Assembly (NCBI GenBank): GCA_029783825.1
Contig: JAREIK010014517.1
Location: 71,001-135,000 of the forward strand
DNA from: Sapria himalayana
Lineage: Eukaryota; Streptophyta; Magnoliopsida; Malpighiales; Rafflesiaceae
DNA: 64,000 nt
Direction of reading: 5' to 3'
This document shows positions 27,440-41,354 of this stretch, in pieces (within the stretch, counting starts at the first letter, position 1; the number at the start of each line of letters is the position of its first letter). The notes beneath the pieces are model-generated. The model saw only the letters and a program-made list of their open reading frames with translations, had not been told where the DNA came from and searched no databases. The position numbers and the translations under genes are program-made.

Positions 27440-30400
27440 TTATATTTACTGGAATATAAGGGGAATAGCGAATATTCCCTCAAGAAACAGATTGAAAAAA
27501 TTAATTTATATGCACAAAATCAATCTTGTAGCAATAGCTGAACCTATGGTGAATAAGGATCAGCTAGGACTCTACAAAACTATGCTAGGATTTGACCATG
27601 GATATGCAAATGAAAATGGAAAAATTTGGTTAATTTGGAAAAATAACCTAAACATAATAATATTAAAAGAAACAAATCAGTTAATAAATTTTAGTTCGAG
27701 TCAAGATATAAATGAAATAATCACTATAGTTTATGCTAAAAATAAAAGAGAAGAGCGAAAAGAATTATGGGAGGATATAGGAAAAATATTTAAAGAAAAC
27801 AAGCCATGGATTATAGGGGGAGATTTCAATGTAGTAAGAAGCATTAAAGAAAAGAAAGGTGGAAAACACCAAATAAGAAAGACATGATTCACTTTAATGA
27901 TACTATAAATAAAACTAACTTAATTGAGGCCAAATTCTTAGGATCTTCCTTCACATGGTGCAATAACCAGAAAAAGAAAGGTTTAATTTGGGCCAGATTA
28001 GATAGAATCTTTTATAACCTTAATTGGCTAGAGAATTATGGCTCTGTAGAAGTGAAACATTTAAATAGTACTTGTTCTGATCATAGTCCACTTTTAATCA
28101 CCATTAAAAACTCTTCCAATAAAGGAGGATCCTTTAGATTCCAAAATGCCTGGAGTTTACATCATGATTTTTTGAATTTAGTAAAAAAATCTTGGAATAA
28201 TGAGGCATCTGGAAATCCTATGCAAGTTATAAATAATAAGCTAAGTAGATTAAAAACTGAATTAAAAAAATGGAATAAGGAAATATTTGGAGATATAAAT
28301 AAAAACATAAAAGATGCAGAAGAATTAGTATTAAATAAAGAATTAGAATTTGAAAAAGATCAAAGTTTAAATAATAGATATGCATTAAGTAAGGCACAAG
28401 CTGAGATAAAACTCAAACTTGTAATGGAAGAGGTGTTTTGGAAACAAAAATCGAAGATAAAATGGCTAAAAGTAGGAGACAAGAACACGAAGTTTTTCCA
28501 AAAAGCAGCTAAACTAAAATATCAGAAACACATAATTAGGGGCATAAAGAATAATAAGAAAGAATGGGTAGTTAAAGATATAGACATTCAAACTTATTTT
28601 ACAGATTTCTTTAAAAATCAACTAAGTAATAAAAATGAGATTAAAGGAAATAGCTTGTTAGAAAAGATAGAAAATAGAATATCAAAAGAAGATAATAATA
28701 TGCTAATTAAACATGTAGAAGATGAAGAAATAAAAGCAGCCATTTATAGTATGAACAAGGAGAGCGCAGCCGGACCGGATGGATGGAATAGTTGTTTTTT
28801 TAAAATCTACTGGGACATAATTAAAATGGACATAAACAAAGCCATTAATAGCATATTCTGTGGAACTGAAATAGGGAAAAAGTGGGGAAGTTTTCACATA
28901 GTTCTTATTCCAAAAATAGAAAACCCACAAACGGGGGAGGATTTCAGACCTATCAGCCTATGTAATTCAATATATAAAATTCTAGCAAAAATATTACAAA
29001 ATAGATTAGCCTATATACTGCCTAAAATTATTTCAATAGAACAAACTGGTTTTATGAAAAATAAATTAATTATGGAAAACATATGTTTGGCCAAGGAAAT
29101 GTGTAGAGAAATAGGAACAAAAACAAGCGGACAAAATGTCATAATAAAATTACATTTAGCTAAAGCCTTTGATAGAGTTGAATGGAACACACTACTTTAT
29201 TATGAGAAAAATGAGTTTTTCTGAAACACGGATAGATCTGATTTACAGGTGCATATCTAACACCTGGGCCAGAATAATAACGAATTTAAAAGTTGGAGAG
29301 GAAATAAAACCAATTAGAGGTCTAAGACAAGGAGATCCACTCTCTCCATCTTTATTCAATTTATACTTAAAACTATTAATAGTTAACATTAAAGATAAAA
29401 TGGAGAAATGATTGATAGGTTCATTCAGACAACCAAAAAACACTCCACTTGTGAGTTGTCTGGCATATGCAGATGATATAATGATTTTTACTAATGGTAG
29501 TAGTAGATCATTACAAAATCTGATGAGCTTATTAAAATGTATGGAAGATGAAACTGGTCAAAAATTGAATAAAAGAAAATGTCAATATATGATATCTTAT
29601 AAATCCCCTCTGGCATTAACTCATAGAATTAAAAAACTTATTGGTTTTTCACACAAAAAAGGTGAAATTATCTACTTGGGCTGCCCGGTATATGAAGGCA
29701 AATTTAAGAATGAATATCTAGAATTTCTAGTAAATAAACTGAAAATGAAAATATCGGGATGGAAGGAGGAATTTTTAAGTTTAGGGGGAAGAATCACATT
29801 AATAAAATATGTCTTAGAAAGCATGTTAATGCATAATATTATGATTATCAAACCCTCTTGTAAGCTGATGAAAAATATAGAAAGAGAATTAGCTAACTTT
29901 TTATGGGGAAAAAAAGAAGGTAAATATAAACTACACTGGAAAAAATGGAGAGATTTATGATTTCCCATCCAAGAGGCTAGTTTGGGCTTTGTTAATCTAG
30001 CAGACTTAGCTAAAGCATGGGCTAGTAGGAGATGGTGGAGACTAAAAGAAAATAATACATTATGGTCTAAATTTATGTGAGCAAAGTATTGTTTAAAAGA
30101 TGATACTAACAATGAAAAAAAGAACAAAAGTAAAAGCACACAGGTCTGGACACAAATGCTCAAACAAAGAGAGATAGTTGATAACCACTCTAAACTCACT
30201 AATAAAGGATGGAAATGGACATTAACACAAGATGAAATTTTTTCACTTAAATCAGTTAAAAACTTAATTAGAAATAAGCAAGAAAAACATATATTATTTA
30301 AATGGGCTTGGAAAATTGACAATCCACAAAAAATTAAAACTTTTATGTGGAAAGTCTTGTCCAACATAATTCCAACAGATACCAATATAAAAAATAAAGG

Positions 30401-31320
30401 TGTTCAACTAGTATCTAGATGTGAGTGTTGTCCATCTGAGATAGAAACACTGGATCACATATTTTCAAAAGGTAAAGTTGTAGCTAAAATATGAAAGAAA
30501 TTAGGAATAGAATTACATATAAAATATGAACATAGTAACCTAAAAGGCAGACTTCAAAAATGGCTTAAAGAAAAAGTGTCAAGTCCTGCTCAGAAATGGA
30601 TTAAAAATAATGTCCTGCTAATAGCTATCTGGTGCATTTGGAAGGCTAGAAACTACAGTAGATTTGAATGTAGAAATATGATTATAGAGGAAATCTGGAA
30701 GGAGATAAAGGAGGAAACACGGAAAATTTCAGAATTTCATCCTATAGAATCACAGGATAAGAGCTTAGATAGTGACATTATAAATCACTGGAAGCTAAAA
30801 AAACAACCAAAACTATTTAAATTAATGGGTATAAAATGGGAAAAACCACCAAAAGAAAGATTTGCATTAAACACGGATAGTAGTTTTGATAGAGACATAG
30901 GAGCAGCGAGAGGAGGAGGAGCAATCAGAGACTTGGAAGGAAAGCTAATATTAGCTTTTACTAGAAAGATTTCATCTTCATCAGCTCTTCATGCTGAGAT
31001 TTTAGCATTAAGAGAAGGTATTATATTATGCAAAAAATTAAACATTAAAAATATAGATATTCAAATAGATTCAAAAATACTAGTTAACTTAATTAATAGA
31101 AAAGATTCAACATGAAGATACGATGAGGAAATAGAAGAAATACAGCAGGAATTAAAATCATTAGACTATAACATAAAACATATTTTTAGAGAAGCAAATA
31201 CATTAGCTGATGGTTTAGCTAAATGAGGGTAAAAAGATAGGTGATCAAGAATTTAAGGAAGGTTTTTTACCAAAAAAACATAATGGTATAATAAATTTAG
31301 ATAGTAAAGAAACTAATTAA
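27432..31320 (+). pseudogene. LINE ORF2: APE endonuclease, reverse transcriptase, zf-RVT, RNase H, broken
   Basis: The ATG at 27432 overlaps the last 8 bases of ORF1. The endonuclease has YWNIRGI, AIAEP, GGDFNVV, RLDR and CSDHSPLL. Reverse transcriptase begins near 28700 (SAAGPDGW, LIPKIENP, FRPISLCN) and continues with GLRQGDPLSPSLF (about 29320) and YADD (29466-29477). Motif A reads KLHLAKAFD, with His (29153-29155) in place of the metal-binding Asp. A zf-RVT segment lies at about 30290-30465 (CECCPSEIETLDHIF). RNase H keeps its acidic residues in NTDSS, HAEILAL, QIDSK and LADGLAK (30870-31223). The frame slips once near 27883, slips back near 29190-29203, and slips again at about 31226, after which translation runs to TAA at 31320. 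Internal stops are all TGA: 29409, 29958, 30078, 30492 and 31113, with a sixth at 31224 beside the last slip. It would have copied element RNA into DNA at a nicked target. Confidence 0.92.
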
Positions 31321-32366
31321 ATTAGGAGGATTAGAGAAATCCATTGAGATTATTTTCATCTTTACTTTGCTTCCTTTTGTATTTCTAACCATTTTAGATA
31401 ATGATACAGCTTGTTAAAGAATTTACCCGGCCTTGAGGGGAAATTCCCACTTACACAGAATTGTTAAGAATGTGATATGGTAATAAAATTATCCTATAAA
31501 ATGGGACAGATTAGGGACAGGAATATAAATAATAGGAATGTAGGCTATCTTTTTTGCAGATATAAGAAAGAGAACAGAGCAAAGCTGGACAATATGGTTA
31601 TGCTTATTGGTTTAGCTGTTTTTGTCATGGGAGTTTATATATTTCGGTTTTGCTTGATTGGTCTGGAAGTCTGTGTTATAAAGGGCTTTTTATGCCTGTT
31701 TTAAGAATTAAATGAGTCAAAGGTGGTTTTTGTTAAAGTCTATGTTATAAAGGGCTTTTTATGTGATGTCTGTATAATGTATGTAAGTCTACAAGTTAGT
31801 AAAGAAGTCTATCTCAAAGTGACATGGAAGAAGAACAGGAGGATACATGGCTGGATTCAACGATATGCTGTAATATCATATCAAGATTAAGTCTAGCAAT
31901 AAATAAAGATACAAAAGAAAAAAGATTACAGGAACAATGGAAAAGACACCAGAAACGATAAGAAGGGAAACCACTTGAACTATGATGTTTTAAAACATAA
32001 GGGAAAGGGAGGAATTGGGTGCAATAACATAAAGAATTTCTGGTTGTATGCAGGAAATTCCAAGTTGCCACAAGATTGAAACAAACATGATACTGAAGAT
32101 AGAAATATGGCAAGAAGATTGTGCATTCAAGGATATCTATCACGTTCCACACAAATGATAACAAAGAAGGATAAAAGAGGTTATATTCAAGAAAAGGAAA
32201 AGATCTATCTAAAAGTATAGGAAAACTGATTATTGGATATAGAATTTTAGGTAAGTCTTTTATTTCTAGTTATTAAGAATGGGTGTAAAAGGGAAAGGGG
32301 TAGACATAGATTGTACAATTGGTATTCCTCCACCAAAAGAGAGGGTGATAATTAATAAATAATATT
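31321..32366 (+). other. LINE 3' untranslated region
   Basis: This is non-coding sequence after the ORF2 stop. It includes a duplicated block: AAGTCTGTGTTATAAAGGGC at 31667 and a near copy (A for G at one position) at 31736, 69 bp apart. Short open frames here have no recognisable motifs. Confidence 0.7.
31667..31763 (+). repeat. 69-bp-spaced direct repeat in LINE 3' UTR
   Basis: Two 28-bp copies (31667-31694 and 31736-31763) differ at one base. They suggest a partial tandem duplication inherited from the source element or made during reverse transcription. Confidence 0.85.
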
Positions 32367-32374
32367 AAAAAAAA
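32367..32374 (+). other. LINE poly(A) tail remnant
   Basis: Eight A residues after AATAAATAATATT mark the 3' end of the LINE. GATA array resumes at the next base. Confidence 0.75.
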
Positions 32375-35300
32375 GAGATAGATAGATAGATAGAATGACA
32401 AATAGATAGACATATAGATATATAGTCAAAAAGATAGATAAATAGATAGATAGACAGAATGATAGACAAATAGATAGATAGATATATAAATTGATAGATA
32501 GATAGTTAATGAGACAGATATATAGATAGACGTACAAATAGACATATCAAATGATAGACTGACAGATTGATAGATGGATAGACATATAGATAGATAGACA
32601 GATAAAAAGATAGAAAGAATGATAAATAGATAAATAAAAAAAATAAATATATTGATAGATAGATAGAAATATTTATAGTCACATAGATAAATAGATAGAT
32701 TGATTGATAGATTGAATGATTTATATGCAAATAGAGATATAGATTGATAAACATATTGATAAAGAGATAGATTGATTGATTGATAGAGAGACATACAGAT
32801 AGATAGATATATAGACAGACAAATAGATAGATAGATTGACATATTATTTGACAGATTGATCGATGGATAGATAGATACATAGAAAAATAGATTGAAAAAT
32901 ATATAGATAAAGAAATATATTGATAGATAGATAGATAGAAATACAAATGGATATACATATAGAAAGTTAAATTGATAGACAGAAAGATAGAAAGAAATAT
33001 AAATAGATAGATAGGCAGAAAGATAGATAGATAGGTAGGTAGTTAGATAGATAAACAAATAGATAGATTAATTGATAGATAGATAGATTAATAGATAGAT
33101 TTTTAGACAGATAGATACATAGATTTATAGAAATATAAATAGGTACATATATAGATATATAGATAGACTGTTATATAGACATATAGGTAGACATTTAGAA
33201 ATAAAAATAAATAGATATATACATAGACAGATTGATAGAATGATAGACAAATTGATTGAAAGATTGATAGATAGATAGATCCACATATATATAGAGAGAT
33301 AGATACTCATATAGATACTCATATAGTTGGACAGATAGATACATAGATACATAGATAGATAGTCAGATAGATAGACATATAGATAGGTAGATAGATAAAT
33401 AGATAGATAGAGAAATAGATATATAGCTAGATAGATAGACAAACAAATAGAGAGATAGAAAGATAGATAGAGAGAATGATAGACAGACAGATAGATAGAT
33501 AGACAGACAAAAAGATAGAATGAATGATAGATACATAGATAGAAAAATAGACAAATTAAAATATAGATAAATAGAAATATTAAAAGATATATATATACAC
33601 AGAAAGATATATGGATTGATAGACTGATTGATATACAGAATGATAGAGAGATAAATAGATAAATAGATAGATAGAAAGATCGGATGATTATTAGATAATT
33701 AGATAGAAGGATACATAGGCACATTGATATATAAATAGATAGAGAAAAAGATAGACAAATAAATTGACAGATAGATAGACAAATAGATAGATAGATATAT
33801 AGATAGAAAAGACACATATAGATATATAATAATATAGATCAATATATATATAGATAGATGGAAAAAAAGATAGATTAATTAATAGACAAATAGATATTAG
33901 ATAGATAGATATATATAAAGAAAGATAGATAGACAAACAAACATGTAGATATAATAATAGATATACATTGAGATGGATAAAAAGATTTACAAATAGATAT
34001 ATAGTTCGACATACATAAAGAAAGATAGATAGATAAATAGAAAGATTTATAAATAAATTATTAAACAGACAGATACATATATAAATAGACATAATTAAAG
34101 AGATTGATAGAAAGATTTATAGATAGATTTATAGCCAGATTAATATATAGATTGATATATAGATAGATAGAAAGATAGATTGTTTGATTTATAGATAGAC
34201 AAATTGAAAGATAGCTAGATACATAGATAGATAGATAAATAGATACTTAGATATATAGATAGAATGATCGATAGATAGATAAATAGATAGATAGCCAAAT
34301 TGATAGACATATTCAAAGACATATACAAATATAAATAAATAGAGAGATTGTTAGAAAGATTGATAGAAATATATATAGGCACATAGATAGACAGATAGAT
34401 AGACACATAGATATACAGATAGATATATGAATTGATAGATAGATTGATTGACAGATAATTAGATTGATTGATATAAAGCTAGAAAGAAAGAAAGAAATAT
34501 AGATAGATATATAGATATACAGATAGATATATTATAAGTTAGATAGATAGAAGGATAAATAGATAGATTGAAAGGCAAATACATATATAGATAAATATAT
34601 AGATTAATAGATAGCTCAATAGATAGACATATCTATAGGAAGATTTATAGAATGATTGATAGATAGATTAATAGATAGTATGAAATATTGAATAATAGAT
34701 ATATTGATAGACTGATAGTAAGAATTATCGATAGACAAATAGATTGATAGATAGATAGATAGGCATATAAATAGTCAGATAGATAAATAGATTATTAGAA
34801 AGATAGATCGATGGATAAATAGACATATAAAAATAAAGATAGATTGTTAGATAAATAGATATATAGAAGGATAAATAGACAAATAGAAAGATAGATAGAT
34901 AGATAGATAGACAGATAGATAGATAGATAGACAGATAGATAGCTAGATAGATGGACAAATAGATAGACAAATTGAAATAAACAAATATAAAAAGATAGAT
35001 AGATTGATATATAAATAGACAGATTGATTGATTGATAGAAAGATAGATATATAAATAGAAATATAGATATAATGATAGATAGCCATATAGATATATAAAT
35101 AGAGAGATAAATAGACATGTAGATTGATAGATAGATAGCTAGAAAGACAGACAGACAGATAGAGAGATAGACAACTAGATAAATAGATAGCTAGACATAT
35201 ACATATATAGATAGATAGATAAACATAAAGATAGATATATAGTTAGTCAGATATATAGAGAGATAGATTGGCAGACATACAGACAAATTGATAGATATAT

Positions 35301-38300
35301 AGATAAACAAATAGATAGAATAATAGATAGATTGAAAGAAAGATAGATATATAGACAGATAGATAGGTAGGCAGACAATAAGGCAAGTAGATAATCAGGT
35401 AGGTTGGTAGATAGATAAATAAATATATAAACAAAAAAAAGATACATAGATAGAAAAATAGGTAAATACAGAAAAAATTAGACAAGCAGACAAATAGATA
35501 TTTAAACAGACAGATAGATAGACAGACATATAGATAGAAAGATAGATAGATAGATATGTAGTTTGATAGATATATTGATACATTGATAGAAAGATTAATT
35601 GATATATAGATTTATAGACAAATATATAAATATATATAAAGAAAGATAGGTAGATAGAAAGATCGATAAATAGATAGATGGAAAGATAGATAGACATATA
35701 TAATCAGATAGATAGATAGGTTGATTGATAGACATAAAGATAGGCATATTTATAAATATATTGATAAATTGATATATAGATAGATAGATATATAGATAGA
35801 CAGATATATAGATAGAAAGATAGGCAGACAAATAGATAGATAGGTAGATAGATAGATAGATAGAAAAATAGAAAGACAAATAGATAAACATTTAGATAGA
35901 TAGATAGATAGGCATATAGATCGATAGATAGATAGAGAGAGAGATATATATAGATAAATAGATAGATAACTAGAAAAATAGATATATACATAGATAGACA
36001 ACTAGATAGACAAATAGATAGTCAAATATAAAGATAGTATGATAGACGGAGAGAGTGTCAAACATAACAACATACAGAAAGAATGATAGACGAATAGATA
36101 CAGAGATAGATTGAAATAAAGAAAGATAGATAAATAGAAAGATGGATAGATAGATTGTTAGATAGATAGATAGATAGACAAATAGATAGATAGATAGATA
36201 GATAGAGAGATAGATAAAAAGTTTGATATCAGATAGATTGATTGATTGAAAGATAGATAGATATATATATATATATATATATATATTTTGATTGATTTAT
36301 AGACATACAAACATATAAATTGATTGATTGATAAACAATTTGATATACATATATATAAATTATTATAAGGTAAATATACTGATAGATAGATAGATTAATT
36401 GATTGAGAGCTAAATAGATAGATTGATAGATAGACAGAAATATAAATAAATAGATATAGAGATATATTGACAACTAGATTAATAAATAGATAGATAGATA
36501 AGTATATAGATAAAAAGATATACATATAGATAGCTAAATAGATACATAGAAAGATAGACAAATAGAAAAATAGATAGAAAATATGATAGATAGACAGACT
36601 AAGTGATAGATAGATAGATAGGTAGATAGATAGATATATATTTAGATAGATAGATAAAAAAGAGATAGATAAAAAAACAATAGACTGGTTGATAGATAGA
36701 TTGATATATATATATATTGATAGATAGACAGAAGAATATATAGATTGTTAGTTAGATTGATAAATAGATTCAAACACATATTGTTTGACAGAAAGAAAGA
36801 AAGATAGATACATAAATCGATAGATAAATAGTTTTATAGATATAAAAATAGATAGATATATAGATTGATAGATATATTTATATATATATATAGATAAACT
36901 AATAGATAGACAGATAGAAAGATAAATAGATAAATATATATATATAGACAATTAGATAGACAATTTGATAGATAGATACATAGAAATAAAGACAAATAAA
37001 TTGATAGATAAATAGATAGACAAATAGATAGATACACAGATAGATATATAGATATACACTTAGTTAAGTGACAATGAGATAGATAGAAAGATAGTCAAAT
37101 AGATAAACAAATAGATAGACAAATAGAGAGATAGATAAATAGACAGATTGATAGACAGAAAAATTGACAGATATATAGAGGGTTAGATATACAGATAGAT
37201 TGAAAAGATATATAGATAGACAGATAGAAAGACTGATTAATAGAGAGATAGATAGAATGATAGATAGATAGATAGACAGATAAATAGATATTAAATAGAC
37301 ATATATATAAACATATAGATAGATAGATCGATTGATAGATAAATACAAATTGATATAAAGATTGATAGATAGATTGATAGAGAGAATAATAGAGAGCTTG
37401 ATAAATAGGGTGATAAGTATATTGATAGAAAGATTGATATTTAAATTGATAGATAGATAGATAGACAAATGATATATAGATAGATAGATAAAAATATAAA
37501 TAGGAAAATATATAAATAGATAGACAGATATAAAGAAAGATAGATATATAGATAGATTATTTGTCATACTATTTGACAGATAGATAGAAAGATTATTTGA
37601 TAGATTGATAGATATATAGATAAATAGATAGATCGATCAATAGATAGATAGATTTTAGATAAAAAGATTGATATATATAGATAGCTTTACAAATAGATAG
37701 AAAAATAGAAATTCAAAGTTATAGATAGATAGATACACAAATAGATAGACTAATTATTATATATATAGATAGACAAATATATAGACAGATAGATAAAAAG
37801 ATAAATAAATAGATAGATAAACAAATAAATACATAGATACCCAAATAGTTAGAGAGATATTTAGAAAGATAGATAGATAGAAAGATAGATAGATACATAG
37901 ACGGATAGATAGATAGAAAGATAGATAGATATATTGATAGAGAGATAGATAAATAGATAGATTAGTATACAGATAAATAGTTGAATAGAAAGATTGATAG
38001 ACAAATAGATAGATAAATAGAAAGATAGATAGATATACAGATAGATATATAGTAAGATAGACATAAAGATAGAAAGATTGATGATAAGATTTATAGATAG
38101 ATAAATAGATAGATAGATAGGTTGATTGTTAGAAAGATTGATAGATAGATTGATAAATAGATAGATGGATACATCGATAGATAAATATATAGATCGATAG
38201 ACAGTCTCATAGATAGATAGATAGACAAACAGATAGATAGACAAATATTTAGATCGATAGATAGATAGATATATAGATAGATAAAGTTTTAGATATATAG

Positions 38301-40701
38301 ATTATTAGTCAAATTATTTGACAGAAAGATAGAATGATTATTAGACAGATAGATAGATATATATAGATCAACAGACATATAGACTTTTGATAGATAGATT
38401 AATATATAGATAGCTAGACAAATAGACTTTAGATAGATTGATTGATATTTATAGATAGAAAAATAGATATAAAATAGAAATTCATCGTTAGATAGATATA
38501 TAGACAAATAGATAAACTAATTTATATAATAATAGATAGATAAATAGAAATATAGACAGATAGATAGAAAGAAAGATATATATATATTGACAGATAGATA
38601 GATAATTATATAGACAAATAGATAAATAGATAGATTGATAAACAAATAGATAGATAGATACCCAAATAGTTAGATAGACATATAGATAGATAGACAAATA
38701 GATAGATAAATAGATAGATTGACGAATATATAGATAAATATATAGATAGATAGATATATAGATAGAGAGATAGATAAATAGACAGATAGGTATACAGATT
38801 GATAGACAAATACAAAGATAGACTCATTGACAAATAGATAGATAAATAGATAGATAGATATATAGATAAATAGACATATCTATAGATAGATTGATTGATA
38901 GACAGATTGATAGACAGACAGATAGACAGATAGATAGATAGTCTGATTGATATATGGATAGATTAACAGATAGATAAAAAATAGATAGACAAATAGATAG
39001 AAAGATAGATATATAGATAGACAAATATATAAAATGATAGATATATAGATTATTAGCCACATTATTTGACAAATAGATAGAATGAGTATTAGACAGATAG
39101 ATATATAGATAGATAGATATACTTTAGATAGATAGATTTATATATAGAAAGATAGACAAATAGACTTTAGATAGACATATTGATATATAGATAGCTAGAC
39201 ATATATATAGATAAATAGAAAGTCATAGTGATAGATAGAAAGACTAATAGATAAACTAATTGATAGACTGATAGATAGATAAATAAAAATATAGATAGAT
39301 AGATAGATAGATAGATAGTAGACAGATAGATAGAAAGATATATATACAAATAGATAAATAGAAAAATTGACACATAGATAAACAAATAAATAGATAGATA
39401 ACTAGATAGTAAGATAGACATATAGATAGACAGATAGATAGAGAGATAGATAGATGAATATAAAGATAAATATTTATATAGATAGATAGTTATATAGGTA
39501 GAGAGATAGATAAATAGTCAGATATGTGTGATAAATAGAAATATTGACTGATAAAAAGATTGATAGAAAGATTGATAAAAATATTAATAGATAGTTTGAT
39601 ATATAGATTAATAAATAGATTGATATACAGATATATAGATTGATCGATATACAAACAAATAGATTGATAGATACATATATAAATAGATGGATAGATAGAT
39701 TAATAGATTATTAGATTGATAGATTGATAGATGGATAGATAGATAGACAAATATATAGATTTATAGATAGTCAAATAGATAGACAGATAGATGGATAAAT
39801 ACATAAATAGATAAATAGATAGAAAGATAGATAGAAATATAGATATATAGATAGATAGAATGATAGATAGATAGGCAAATAGATAGACAGATTGTTAGAT
39901 AGATATAATGATAGATAAATAGATATATAGATAAATAGATATATAGATAAATAGATAGATATACAAATAGATAGAATCATAGATAGATAGTAAAAAAAGT
40001 CATATAGATAAATAGATAGATAGATAGAAAAATATATAGATAGATAGAAAAATATATAGAAAGATAGATAAAAAATAGATAAATATATAGACAAATTGAT
40101 AAACTAATAGATCAAAAAAATAGATAGTGGGATATACAAAAAGATAGATAGATAGATATATAGATAGATAGATAGATATATAGATATATAGATAGATAGA
40201 TAGAAAAATAGATAGATAGACATATTGATAGATAGATATATAGATAGACAGTTGGATAGATTGATAGATAGAGACAAAGATATAAAAATAGATAAACAGA
40301 GAGATAGACAAATTATTAGACAAGAAGATTCATATATAAACAACTAGATTGACATATAGATAAACATATAGATAAACATATAGATATATAGATAGATAGA
40401 TAGACAGCTAGATAGACTGATATATAGATAGAAAAAATATAGATATATAGATAGATAGATAGATAAATAGACAAATAGATAGATGGATAGTTAAGATAGA
40501 TGGTTAGATTGATATATAGATATATTGATAGATATATAGATAGATAGATAGATAAACATATAGATATATAGATTAATAGACAAATTGATAGAAAAATAGA
40601 TAAAATGATTGATAGATAAATTGATAGAGAAATTTATATATAGATTGATATAACGTTTGATAAATAGATAGATGGATAGATAGATAGAAATTTATATATT
40701 G
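32375..40701 (+). repeat. Degenerate GATA array, block 3 (about 8.3 kb)
   Basis: The repeat and polarity are the same as in block 2, with GACA, AATA, GATT and GAAA variants, (GATT)n patches near 32698-32785 and a (TA)n at about 36261-36283. No unique gene is visible. Confidence 0.97.
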
Positions 40702-40876
40702 ATTAACCTATGAATTACCAACCAAAATTTTTGTTGGTAAATGGTTGGTAATAACATCATTATAAATATTTTGTAAAGCCACTTCACAGACCTATTTTTC
40801 ATGGTAAAATATTTTTGGTCGTTAAATGGTAAAAAATTTGTTGGTAATTTTTATTGGCAAATTCCCTCCAAATTTA
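40702..40876 (-). mobile_element. Detached CACTA terminal fragment (175 bp)
   Basis: It is closely similar to 15894-16067 along its whole length. Both start at TTAACCTA, share AATTACCAACCAAAATTTT, TTTTGGTCGTTAAATGG and GGTAATTTTTATT, and end at AATTCCCTCCAAATTTA. There is no other CACTA sequence beside it; GATA array lies on both sides. Similarity seems to run on into the GATA flank (ATATAGAYAAACRTATAGAT at 16070s and 40880s), which favours copying of a junction over a separate insertion. Confidence 0.88.
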
Positions 40877-41323
40877 TAGATATATAGATAAACATATAGA
40901 TAGATAGATATAAAAAGAGATAGACTTATTAATAAACAAATAGATAGATAGATAAACAAACATATAGTTAGATAAAAAGTTACATAGATATATAAATAGA
41001 TAGATAGATAGACAAAGAAATAAATAGATAGATTTAGAGACATATAGATAGATAAATAGATAGATACATTAATAGAGAGATGGATAGACCAAAAAATACA
41101 TAGATAGATATATAGATAGATTTATAGAAAGATAGAAATATAGATAGATAGGTACATAGATATATAAATAGATAAAAAAGAGATAGATATATAGGCATGA
41201 TAGATAGTCAGATAAATAGACATATAGACATATAGATAGATAGACAAATACATATATAGATAGATAGATCAATAGATAGATAGATAAAAAGATAGACAGA
41301 TAGTTAGACAGACAGATAGATAA

Positions 41324-41354
<31 letters not shown>

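Larger units (their letters stand above)
25993..32374 (+). mobile_element. L1-type LINE retrotransposon, nearly full length, inactive (about 6.4 kb)
   Basis: The element interrupts the GATA array sharply at both ends: unique sequence starts at CCTACGACTGCTCGG (25993) and ends in an A8 tail (32367-32374). It has a 5' leader, ORF1 with a nucleic-acid-binding zinc knuckle, ORF2 with endonuclease, reverse transcriptase, zinc-binding and RNase H domains, and a 1-kb 3' untranslated region. This is the standard layout of plant L1 elements. Flanking target duplication cannot be judged because both flanks are GATA repeat. Stops, frameshifts and a changed catalytic residue make it dead, but the retained length and order suggest a fairly late arrival in an already old array. 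Confidence 0.93.

Noticed and set aside
29672..30385. 237-codon minus-strand open frame within the LINE
   Set aside because: Antisense to the reverse transcriptase and following ORF2 region; it has no motif of its own.
25980..32390. Target-site duplication of the LINE
   Set aside because: GATAGATAGATA is present on both sides, but that is the host repeat itself and proves nothing.
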